A stretch of 64,000 nt of DNA from the NCBI GenBank assembly GCA_020091685.1, contig CM034601.1, forward strand, positions 17,599,320-17,663,319, read 5' to 3'. Source of the stretch: Lutjanus erythropterus. Lineage: Eukaryota > Chordata > Actinopteri > Lutjaniformes > Lutjanidae. This document shows positions 10,243 to 20,340 of the stretch, piece after piece. Below the pieces are notes generated by a model. The model saw only the letters and a program-made list of their open reading frames with translations. It was not told where the DNA came from and ran no database searches. Numbering within the stretch: position 1 is the first letter of the stretch; every line of letters begins with the position of its first letter. Position numbers and translations under genes: made by a program.

Positions 10243-13200
10243 CTAGAAAGACAGTATATAGAATAATGTAAGTTTAGAGTTTTCTGCACCAAACCATTTA
10301 CTTGATCAAAATTAAAGCAAGCAATATAAAATTTTGAAGAAAAAAAAGCATTCAGCAAAGCAGTTTTGTTACACATGAAGCTGAAAAGAATAAATGTATA
10401 TTCATGATCTCACTAACACTTTACCTAGCTGCAAAATAAAAGAAAACAACAAAATGTCAACAGCTGGTGGGATTTGTAGGGGGTGTAGTCCATGATCTTC
10501 AACTTCAAGATCGTCTTATTTTGAATATATGTTCACAATACAGTTAAGTATCATGATGTATACTTGTTCAAATGGAAATATAAATCCCACCAATTAAAGT
10601 ATTATTAGACAGTACAGTGTTAAAAGTGTTGTAAGATGAGATACTTGTTTTAGCTGATGAACGACTGATCACTACTTCTTAAAATGTGACATGTAGCATA
10701 TTGATTTCTAAGCAGCATTTTTTCTGAAAAAATAACTTGCAAGTTCCTGTCAAAGATGCATCATTGTGCAGTAATTGCGAGTAAGGAGATTCCTTTATGG
10801 TGTGGTCGTGGACATGTCTACGTGTCTTGATCTCGCAACAAAATAGCTGATGAATGAAACGCTTTGACTCTTCAGTCTCGGATGTCAGAGCTTCATTGAA
10901 TGCACCACCAACAGCAGAGCAGATTTTAACCTTTTGATTATCTGACTCAAGCACATGTCAAGTATCTTCAAGTTATTTTTATACATGAACTGTAACCAAT
11001 GGCTGCCAGGAGGATAGAAAAGTTATGTTTTGGAAAATAGTCACAAGTTATTTGTAGTTATTGAGATAAAACATGCAAATAGCTGACAAAAATGACTATG
11101 TTAGAGATATAGATCAGAGATGTAACATATGAGTGTAAACGTTTGTTTTTCCTACCCAGTCTGACAAAGAACTGTTTTTTAGCAATGTCAGCCTGCGTCA
11201 GACAATGAGCAGCGGTGATGACCCAAAATTCACTGAGCAGAGATCCTCCACAGAAAGGCTCCGCTCTTTGAAGGATGGCTGAATAAGACATCAGGGCAGC
11301 CTGCAATAAGAACAAAATGGCAAAGCAGCATTTGTCTCTTGCACATGCATAGAATTCCTGCTTCAGGGGAAATGTTATATTATGCAAGCACTGGTCACTA
11401 CACCGACATAGATATGCCACAATGCAATGCGGTAGTGACGACGACAACAACAGCAACGTAACAGGCAAAGGAGGAAGCAGCTCTGTGTAACATCAATGAT
11501 GTTTCAGTTTAAATGTAAGCCTTCACTTTGCTTGGCAGAATATATATTTTTTAATTAATTAATAGTTGGTTACCATAGTTACGCCTCTCCATCCAGCAAG
11601 GAGGCTCTCTGGAAGTGACGTGATACACGCTGAGCAGTGGTCGGGCCTTAAAAGTCCTCAAAATTTAAAACGAACAATACCTACTGGTAGCATAGGTACA
11701 AACGTGCTATTATATTTATCTTCGTTTTAAAATCTATTTTTTATGAAAATATTGTCCCTTTAAAGTTGTGTCCAGCTTTCCGTCAGCTCCATCCAGTTTT
11801 TACAAAAACATGATTTAATCAAGCATAAAAAGGTGGAGCTTTAGCCTAAACTCCCCTGTTTCACTTGCTGGTTTAAAAAAGGCAGGAGTACTGCTTGAAC
11901 ACTGGTAAGCTTTCTATTTTTCAATAAATTCATCAAATATTGCTATCAGATGTGTCTCAACCATGATATGTAAACTCTGTAGCCCTTCTAAATCAAAGCT
12001 AAATGAGATTTATGGTTTAGAAATGTGTATTTTGATTAGTATTAAGAGAACACTTAGTAACTTTAAAAAATAAAATGGCTACTCACTATGACAATGCTTT
12101 GAAATGAAAAAAATTAATATTTTGTTAGACAAACAATCTGATGAAGTTTATGTCTACATTTAATAAAAAATGTAAAAACTAGGAGGTGGGCTTGTTACAA
12201 GGTTTGATAGCCAAGAGTTAGATCTTTTAAAATATATTTCCCCAGTTGTACAAATAATGAAAAAAAAACTCCATATACTGTTTTGTCCCAATTCTCAAGA
12301 AGAGTGATACATTTTAAGTATGTAGTGCATAGCGTGTGATTTTGGTTGCAGTGTATATGTGCAGCGCAACGATGACAAGGAAGGTGGGGTTAGCGAAGGG
12401 TCAATTAAACTGTACTTATTTTCTATTTTAGTACAAAATGTTTTTGCTAAATTGTACCAATTCAAAGTATCACAACAACCAACTTTGTCTCTTTTTTGGT
12501 GTCTTTTTTTCTGCACTGCTGCAGTGATTATGTGCAAAACTCCCAATTTTCCAAACAAAGCAAGGCAACAAAAAACACCTGACTGCATCATCCATATTTG
12601 CCTTGAACCCAACCCCATTTCCTCATTCTGCATCCCACGCTGCACTACCTGCCAAAATATCTCTCCAGGAATGGCCTCGTCGCCACCAACAATCTTGATG
12701 TAATCGTTTTCCACCATTGGGATGCTGTGAAGTGTGGCAAAACCCCAGGAATGCATCCGCTTTGTGTCTGTGGGTGTTTCTGTGACACTGCTCGCCTCCC
12801 CGTTAGAGCTTGAAGCTGACCTCACCGAACGTTTGTGTTCTGCAGAGGCCGCAGATTTGTTGAACAGATCTGAATCATTCAAAGGGAGGTCGGAGTAATC
12901 GTCAGATAGCTGTATATTAATGTCTTCATAGTTCTCATCCTGCAGAGTGGTACTGTGTTTTTTCTCAGAGCTGTTTGTTGACGACCGAGGGATTATGTTG
13001 GATCTGGTGTCCTGTGTTGTGTCCACACGGCCACAGCTGAATTGCTCTGAGGGGGAAATAAAGGCAAAGCAGAGAGTTGTTGTTTCTTAAACATCGGTAA
13101 ATAACAGTATATATTTTTTCACACCTGGAACGTTTTTTCTGCAAGACTTTTGTTATTTTGTTACAAGCAGCAGTTGCAGAAAAAAGGGATTTTACAAATT

Positions 13201-16200
13201 TGATGTACTTGTAGTGAACTTGAATCTTTTCTTTTCCTGACACTTTCTGCTTCTATTATACTACATTTCAGAAGTAAAATACTGTATGTTTTATTTCACT
13301 ACATTTATCTGACATCTTGAATTACTTTTAACTGTACAAATGACAAATTCAACTTTGCAATCAAAACATACAAAGTGCTTATAAAATGTTTTTCATTCAA
13401 CCCAATAGTATTTACAAGTATAGCTGATTAAGCAGTTAGTTAATTGAATTAAAATGAAATAGCAGCTATTTTAATGTTTGTATTTCATGCAGAAGCTTTC
13501 GCTTTCCTTTTTAATTGTTTTTATTTATCTTTAATAATTTGTAATTAAAAACAAACTTTATGAAGATGTCAGCATTTCTCACTTACTTTTCAGAGTTTTA
13601 ACAAACCAGCAATCAGAGGATTAATGGAGAAAATGGTAATCGGATTCATCCATAACAGCAAAAATAATTAGCTGCAGTTCTTTACAAAGTTTTAAGTTTA
13701 AGTAGCCAGTTAGAGATGTGTATGATTACTGTAGTTATATATATATTTTTTGTTGTTAAGGTCAATGTAATCAGAGGTTTGTTGCGTCTGTTTAGGTTCA
13801 AGCAGTTGCTCAAATATCATTTGTTTTAAATGCTGGTTTTCTGTGCGGTTCTTTACCAGGAGATGTGCTTTATGTGTTTTATTATGTGTTTTATTTGACA
13901 GCTATAAACTGTCAAATAAACAGTTTATGAGCCAGTCTGCGCTCCCTTAATGGATACCAAGGGGATGAGAAGTGTAACATGATGAGTCCAGCTTCCTGTT
14001 TTATTGCTGTTTAAAAGACGGCTCGTATATCATAATAAATCTCTTATCTGTGGGAGAGGATGTTTATTTACAGTAGCTGACACCAGGATTTCATGTGAGC
14101 CAATGCTACCAGTCGCCACGGTCTAAAATGTGAGTGTAGAGGATAAGAAAGGTGCAACTTAGTGTCCAAATTTATATGTGGGGTCCAGCCAGTGTTTTTG
14201 GATTGTTCCCATTTGTTTCCATTAGTCCAGATGTACTGTAATGTGTGTAACGTAGTGTTCAGAGTGTAAGAGTGTAAAACACAGCACAGTAATTCATCAT
14301 ATTCCTCTGACATCACACTCAGTGGAAGTTCAGTGGGAGCTAAGCAGCTAAAACAGGGTTACTGGAAGAATGGTAATCTGTAATCTGTTTCCTCAACGTT
14401 TTGTTTGATTGCTTTGTATGGCTCTATCATTTTATTTTACCTGTTGAATGACAGGTCCTCTTGTTTGGCCCAAGCTGGTAACCAGCCGCACACCGACACA
14501 CAGGCAGCTCCCCCTGCATCTCACAGAAGTGGGAACATCCACCATTGTTGACCGAACACTGCTTATACACCTCTGGAAAAAGGCGAGAAAGGATGTTTTG
14601 TGCGTTACGTCGCCCCACCATGCAGCTAAAGCAGTCCATGAATGCAGGAAGGACATAGTAAGTCATATAGCTAGTTAGTCATATTGGTTAACCCTTTCTG
14701 GCCTTTTTGACATCCAGAGCTCCCAGTGAGCACAGCTGGACCAAAACAGCCACCGAAACCAATGGAGGCCAGTGTGATGGCAGGGAATACCGATGTGGTT
14801 TTGCTCCTGACACACCAGAGGAGAGTCACGCACTGAGCCAACAGCAGTTAGTGGTTTACTAAGTTACTTTACCATCAAGAACAGCTACCTTTCCATCAGG
14901 AAACTCCATAAATTGTGAGGCAGTTCTGTTTCCTGCTAACAGCAGCAGCAACTAACATGTACGGTTAGCTACTTAAGCAACAAGCTAACTCTATCTGTCC
15001 ATCAGGAAAGCTCTGTAATTAAATAACTGAGAGTTGATGCTGAACATCCAGAAGACATCAGAGAGGAAATGAGAAATTTTGTTTTTCATAACACGTGATC
15101 CAGTAGATCCATAGACAGCATTTCAATGGACGCAAATTTAGTGAACTTCCCCAAGTGCAGGTTGAGTCATCAACAGTTTTTAATTGTTTTCAGAAAGCTC
15201 TGAAATAGCACTAAATAACCAGAAAATAACCACACAGTTACTTTTTGGTCATTGTGATGTAGAGCAAATGCGTGATAAAACACTTCAACATAGGTTTTGA
15301 CTTCATAGAAACTTAAAAAAATACTGTTTGTATGTTAGCGAAACAAAAATAAAGGTTCCTGTTTCAGTTTTTTCTATTCAGGCAGTCACACTTACCGATC
15401 TCGCAGTTCTTGCCACTGAAGTTTGGTTGGCACCAGCAGATATATGCACTCATCCCATCTTCACACCTACCGTCATTTTGGCAAGGGGGTGGCTGACACT
15501 GATCACCGTCTACACACAAGTGTAAAACATACACACATGAGGTGAAGTTGTACTTTAAATTGAGAGCAAGAGTGAGAACTTTCATTTGTCTTACCGAGGT
15601 AGCCGGCCCAGAATTCCATCTGAAAGAGAAACACGGATGATAATGAAACACTTCTGGTCATTCGTTGCAGTGGAGAACGGTTTAGTTGTGTGTATGCAAC
15701 CTACAGTTTTCTCATCATCTTCAAACACCTCCCTGGCCTCCTCCATCGAACAAATTTCCTCTCTACACTCTCGTTCCAGGTTGCCCGGCAGCATTTCTTC
15801 AAGGCCGCTGTTGTACCTGCGTCTGCGATGCAGTACCGCATGTGCCGTCTGCTGAGACACAAATACAGCGTCTGAAAAGATAACAGAAGACAAAGGGGAA
15901 AATTATTAAAACAGTTCCGACATCATTCTCCAGCCCTACCACTAAAAAACAATTTTTTCAGCTCAGTTTTCAAATTCTGACACTGTTGATGGGACTTTCA
16001 CATCCTCAATAATGTCCGATTTTTTTTCATACCTTTTCATAATTTTTCTTCGTCTTACTCCTGTATGGATAAACCTGCTCTAAGTTTCAGAGGCATGAAT
16101 GATTTTCGAGGACGTAAACAGGAATTATGATATTGCCATAGATTCAGGGGGTTTCACTGTCAACCACAACTTCAGCCCAATTTGTTTCCATTTTAGTAAA

Positions 16201-17387
16201 TTGGTCAGTACCCTGAATGAGCTATTAGCAGTTTACAATGTCCCAATAGATGTACAGAGAACTCTAACTAAATTATTTTAATACTGACGAAATCTAGTCT
16301 GCCGGACCAGACGTACACTGTAGGAATAAGCCTGCCATTGCCAATAAAAACATTCCCGTTTTTAATAAAAAATACCACCCAACCATTTGAAATAGGACAA
16401 ATGGACAACATTTGTTTTTATTTCAAAAGTAAAAATTATTCAGATTAATGAATTTTCATAAATGCCCCACGCAAATAGATAACAAGAAAATATGCAAATG
16501 ACATGGAAAAAAGATTTTCTGATTTTGTCAAAAACCTAATTTGTACCTGGTATTAAAATATAATCAGTATCAGAATACTGTTATCTGTTGTTGCACAGAT
16601 TGCGTTTACACCTACCTGAGATTCAAACACAGTGTGGTCTGGCAGATCTGAGCACGTTCCGATCACGCTGCATTTATAGCTTGCATTATTGTGCCTTTTT
16701 TAAAAATCTTGACACTATACACATCCCAGGTTAATACCAGTCCAATAAAGACTTCAATAAAAAAAAATAATTATCTGGCAATTGTTTGATGTGTCAGGCT
16801 TCACAGATATGGCTGTAAAAGTTTCCTTTAGTGTGGAAAACAGCAGCTGTAGTTATTTTAAACTCACTGTGGTTACAATGGTGTAGAAGTTTGAATTTGC
16901 AAAACAGCATCAAAAAAGTCTAAACATCTAAAACCACGCAGATACAACCAAATGCACTGCTTCTTTGTCACTGTATCCTCTTCCCCGAAGCATCAACACT
17001 CTGCCAGAAGTACACTTTTTCTTAATCCTCAGCATTTGGATGGACAGACAACTGGGTTATGTTGCAGGACTGGCTCTAGTCATTTCTATTAATGTTTATA
17101 TTTTACATTCTTCCAAGCCATGGTCATAATTTTTAGTCATAAATAAAACATAGTTTTTTTTTGTGTGTTGTCACTTTGAGACTTTGGAATCAGAGATCAG
17201 GGTTTTGAAAATGATCCAACCACCAGCCTCTTCATATATTCTCACATCTCTGACCTTTGTTAGTCCATACCTGCTCCTCTGTCATTGTCTGTGATTTACC
17301 TGTGTTTTCCTTTGGGATTTCAGCGGGCAGTCCGTACACCTCCAGAAGTAAACCAGCTATGAAAACCAGTAAACAAACTCCGGCCAT
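9686..17387 (-). CDS. f9: coagulation factor IX gene (eight coding exons, complete)
   Basis: Role (family knowledge): secreted vitamin K-dependent zymogen; as IXa with cofactor VIIIa it activates factor X. Seen: eight exons with consistent phases give about 541 aa (human 461). In order: signal peptide ([15 protein letters not shown]), propeptide with F-16, A-10 and L-6 before HRRRR/YNSG, a Gla domain with NLEREC and [11 protein letters not shown]1 with DGDQC, EGF2, an activation peptide of roughly 103 aa, and a trypsin-fold protease with TAAHC, NHDIALL and [10 protein letters not shown] (Asp189, Ser195). The 25-nt third exon and 114-nt fourth exon have the human F9 sizes. SWGEEC and synteny with mcf2 and fgf13 favour F9 over F7/F10/PROZ. 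Odd: Lys rather than Arg before IVGG, a long activation peptide, EGF1 without O-glycan motifs, and an FX-like spacing in the early protease domain. Liver expression is expected; no promoter element was identified. Confidence 0.94.
10243..11155 (-). other. F9 intron 7
   Basis: AT-rich intron with GT/AG ends; no other feature supported. Confidence 0.7.
11156..11300 (-). CDS. f9: F9 exon 7: catalytic His exon
   Basis: The acceptor (minus) is gttcttattgcag and the donor CTGG/gtagg. It encodes [33 protein letters not shown] (catalytic His57) and [16 protein letters not shown]. It is 145 nt against 115 in human F9, because of about six extra residues before FCGG and three to four after the His. 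Confidence 0.93.
11301..12648 (-). other. F9 intron 6
   Basis: An intron with probable repeat-derived sequence near 11590-11900. No other gene was seen. Confidence 0.6.
12649..13046 (-). CDS. f9: F9 exon 6: activation peptide and start of protease
   Basis: The acceptor (minus) is tatttccccctcag and the donor TGGCAG/gtagtg. It opens [15 protein letters not shown] (the light-chain Cys that bonds the heavy chain, human CGRV) and ends at [15 protein letters not shown]. Arg candidates for the first cleavage are QDTR/S and IIPR/S. From QDTR to the IVGG junction is about 103 residues (human 35), with three N-glycosylation sequons (NSS, NDS, NKS), an acidic segment and a basic HKRSVRS motif. The residue before IVGG is Lys (codon 12694-12696). 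Confidence 0.93.
13047..14440 (-). other. F9 intron 5
   Basis: AT-rich. It contains a perfect 12-bp stem / 7-nt loop hairpin at 13890-13920, listed separately. No coding exon. Confidence 0.6.
13890..13920. repeat. short perfect hairpin, 12-bp stem
   Basis: TTTATTTGACAG, a 7-nt loop, then CTGTCAAATAAA. The right arm also overlaps a second inverted repeat (TAAACTG ... CAGTTTA) that continues to about 13928, so two exclusive folds are possible. No function is implied. Confidence 0.6.
14441..14572 (-). CDS. f9: F9 exon 5: EGF2 domain
   Basis: The acceptor (minus) is gcctttttccag and the donor ACAG/gtaaaa. It encodes [28 protein letters not shown] and [16 protein letters not shown], with the six EGF cysteines. 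Phase-1 symmetric, as in vitamin K-dependent factors. Confidence 0.94.
14573..15395 (-). other. F9 intron 4
   Basis: No further feature supported. Confidence 0.6.
15396..15509 (-). CDS. f9: F9 exon 4: calcium-binding EGF1 domain
   Basis: The acceptor (minus) is cacttgtgtgtag and the donor ATCG/gtaagt; 114 nt, the human size. It encodes [27 protein letters not shown] and [16 protein letters not shown] keeps the Ca2+ ligands, and [12 protein letters not shown] fits the beta-hydroxy-Asp consensus C-x-D-x4-Y-x-C-x-C. The O-glucose (CxSxPC) and O-fucose (CxxGG[ST]C) motifs of human F9 are absent: CQPPPC and CQNDGRC. Confidence 0.94.
15595..15619 (-). CDS. f9: F9 exon 3: 25-nt microexon, aromatic stack
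   Basis: The acceptor (minus) is gtttctctttcag and the donor CTCG/gtaaga. It encodes MEFWAGYL, equivalent to human TEFWKQYV. The exact 25-nt length is conserved with human F9. Confidence 0.93.
15705..15871 (-). CDS. f9: F9 exon 2: propeptide and Gla domain
   Basis: The acceptor (minus) is gttatcttttcag and the donor AAAACT/gtaggt. The propeptide [19 protein letters not shown] has Phe-16, Ala-10 and Leu-6, the gamma-carboxylase recognition residues, then the furin-type site before YNSG. The Gla domain [37 protein letters not shown] has about a dozen Glu and the paired Cys loop. Confidence 0.95.
15872..17299 (-). other. F9 intron 1
   Basis: AT-rich intron; no additional exon or clear repeat seen. 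Confidence 0.6.
17300..17387 (-). CDS. f9: F9 exon 1: signal peptide
   Basis: ATG at 17387-17385 (minus). It encodes [19 protein letters not shown] then [10 protein letters not shown], with donor CACAG/gtaaat. An in-frame upstream ATG (17501) would put a polar stretch before the hydrophobic core, so the MAGV start is preferred. Confidence 0.9.
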
Positions 17388-17540
17388 CTTGTTGTTGTCA
17401 GCTGTCCGCCTGCTTTTCACTGTGGATTCAAAGCCTGAACTCAGGAACGCAGGAGAGACGGATCCACCACTCCAAAGTACAGCAGCACACTGTTTACTCA
17501 CCTGGAGCGCTGCAGAATCTGTGTATGTATGTTCACATTT

Positions 17541-17751
17541 GTGTGTGTGTGTGTGTGTGTTTGTGTGTGTGAGTGAAAGCGTGAAAGGACAGGAAAAAAG
17601 TGTGTGAGAGATTTTGAATGTGTGTACTAGAAAAAGAAAGAGGTATAGAGTGGTAAAGTTTGAAAAGCAGACGATTTTATTCGGTCATTTCAGATTGAAC
17701 ATGAGTAATAGCAAATATTGACTGTTGATGAGAAAGAAGGACAGTTCTTGA

Positions 17752-17796
<45 letters not shown>

Positions 17797-17802
17797 CGTG
17801 TT
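17541..17802 (+). repeat. (TG)n microsatellites upstream of F9
   Basis: Two runs: about 17540-17572 (interrupted) and about 17753-17802 (long, ending in gcgtgcgtg). They lie 150-420 nt upstream of the F9 start, in its 5' flank. Confidence 0.9.
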
Positions 17803-18035
17803 TGTTGACATTACCAGCTGTTAATCATGTTGTTTATCATGATGAGTCTTGTCCGATAAGCAGCTTTTGCAGCATGGCTTACGTGACATTTCAAATGTAG
17901 TGAACACACACACACACACCAACACAAACACACGTTTGTACTTTTATATTTGTGAGGACCCTCATTCACCTTTTATATTCCCTAGCCCCTACTTCTAACC
18001 ATAATCACGTGGTTGGCTTGACCCTAAATAGGCTT

Positions 18036-18814
18036 AAAGGTCCGGTGTGTAAGATTTACAGGGTTTATTTGCAGAATGTGGAAGAAATGGAAAATAACAC
18101 TTATTAGTAAGTTTTCATTGGTGTTTAATCACCTGAAAATAAGAATTGCTGTGTTTTCGTTACCTTAGAATGAGTAGTTTGTATCTACAGAGAGCATGGG
18201 TCCTCTTCCACGAAGGCCGCCATGTTGCACCAGTATGTTTCTAGAGCACCCCAGAATGAAAAAAACAAACACTGACTCTAGATATGGCTTTTTGCATTTT
18301 TACGCGAGTTTCGTGACTTGCACTCCCTTTGTTTTGAGCACCCATGGCATGACTACGAAATGTACATTTTGTACAGCTAAAAAGTACATCATCTGAGTTT
18401 TCTGAGCACAGTGCTATTAAGCTTCCCTATTAAATTCCATTAAAGTGTGTTATCTCTGAATTCTCTTTCTCCCACTAATGCTCACATAAATGCATGTGTT
18501 TTACGTCACTAGCTTTAAATCTGCCAGTCAAGATGGAGAGAGAGAGGCAGTCTCTTTGCAAATGAATAAAAACCACTGTTAAGCAGCTTAAAAGGTATTG
18601 TTAAAATAAAACATGATTCATTTTAATGTAGAGTAATTTTATATAACATCAGCATTTATATTTGGCCCACACTCCATCTAGGTAAACTTTTGGCCCTTCA
18701 TAGGAAAGAATTTGGGCACCGCTCTTGTATATGTTTGGATCAGAGAAGAGATGAGATGTTTGCAATTTGCAAGCTCACCACTAGATATCACTAAATCCTA
18801 TACACTGGTCCTTT
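18036..18814. repeat. MITE-like teleost element with ~23-bp terminal inverted repeats
   Basis: The left end AAAGGTCCGGTGTGTAAGAT and the reverse complement of the right end, AAAGGACCAGTGTATAGGAT, match at most positions and continue into ATTTA. The whole is about 780 bp with no transposase. The ends are familiar from a widespread teleost element family (class not assigned). Confidence 0.75.
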
Positions 18815-19339
18815 AAGATAGCTAATCAAGGTAATGTATTTATTATTATACAAGATCGTGTAACTGACATTACCAAGTCTATTTGCTGACTTTTTGACTA
18901 ATCTCAATTTGTGTTACTGTTACTATACATTATGCCTGAATTATAACTTGTGGAAAAAGAGCCTGCTGTTCAGGAATAAAGCTCACCTTAACCTTTAAAT
19001 CATGTTTTAATTCACAAATATCCTTTTGAAGAAGTGAAAAACTTATAATCTCCACACATTCACAATCAGACAGACCTGTTTCACAGCAGCCATGTTGATA
19101 AGAAATATTAGGGTAAACACGGGTGGTACTGATGATACTAATTAAGGCCCAGTTCCATTTATTGTAACAGAGCCTTTTCAGTGAGCCAACATGCACAATA
19201 GAAGCACCCTGACTCCGTTTGACCTGAATGGTACAGAGCCTTAATTAGTATAACTGGTAACACCTGTGTTTACATGTCACAGTGGCTGCTGTGAAAAAGA
19301 TCTATTGCTCCTCATGAAGACAGACAGACAAGATTCTGT

Positions 19340-19341
<2 letters not shown>

Positions 19342-19398
<57 letters not shown>
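19342..19398 (+). repeat. (CA)n microsatellite
   Basis: About 28 uninterrupted CA units. Confidence 0.95.
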
Positions 19399-19399
<1 letters not shown>

Positions 19400-20303
19400 C
19401 AAACACACTAATGTGTCCGGATTTTAAACTGTGAGTGGACAAATGTTAAATCCAGGCAGGCAAATCAGCTTAAAGCCATTTAAACTCAGCAGAAGAGACT
19501 GAAAATATAATTAAGACTCCTCAGCTCCTGCGGCAATTTACGCACTGAAATCAAGAACACCCAAACTGCGAGCTCCATCCTGAATATTGAAGGCTGTTTG
19601 ATTAGACTGTGAGTTACACTGGGTGTGGCTGTGGACAAATCACTGTGACTGACAGCCAGGTCAGCTGGCCTTGAGCCAGCAGCTCCTTGGCAACAGCGGC
19701 CTTGTGGGGACTTATTGGCTGAGGATGATTTAAATGGGGTTGAGGGATGGTTGCATCCCGCTTTTTAAGTGCAACTTTTGCAAGGCAGTAAATTCAACCT
19801 TCTTGGAAAACTATATATTTTACAGTGAGGAGCAAAATTGCGAGGGAACATAACAATTAGCACCTTCACCGCCCCTTTGCTAACAATTATGATTGGATCA
19901 CTCTGTGCTGATTAGTATCCTGGGACCAGATCTGTCAGTACTGTAAACAGCAGCTCAGCCATGGAGGAGGGGGCCGCTGACGTCATGAAAAATGCCCACA
20001 GAGCGGCAGAGCAAAGTGCATTAAAACCAGGAAAAGCATGCGGATGGTGGGAAAGCCGGTCCCCAGTGTACAAAATCCCACCCAGACTGTGCATTATTAC
20101 GTGACTGCTTATCAAATTGAAGTAAATCTTATTTTTCTGCCTGCAAGTTGATTAGATCAGCATTTGTATCATCTCATTATCTTTATTGTGAACTGACCAA
20201 CTGACTGTTGGGACTGTACACGGTCAGGAGAAAAGAATTTGGAGTTAAAACAGGTGTAAAAACACTTGCTGTAAGTACACGGGTCCAACAAAATAATAAT
20301 AAG

Positions 20304-20307
<4 letters not shown>

Positions 20308-20337
<30 letters not shown>
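20308..20337 (+). repeat. (CT)n microsatellite
   Basis: About 15 CT units. Confidence 0.95.

Positions 20338-20340
<3 letters not shown>

Noticed and set aside
12295-12648. Open frame continuing past the F9 exon 6 donor ([11 protein letters not shown]...)
   Set aside because: A consensus GT donor follows TGGCAG, and exon 7 continues the protease in phase, so the extension is intron.
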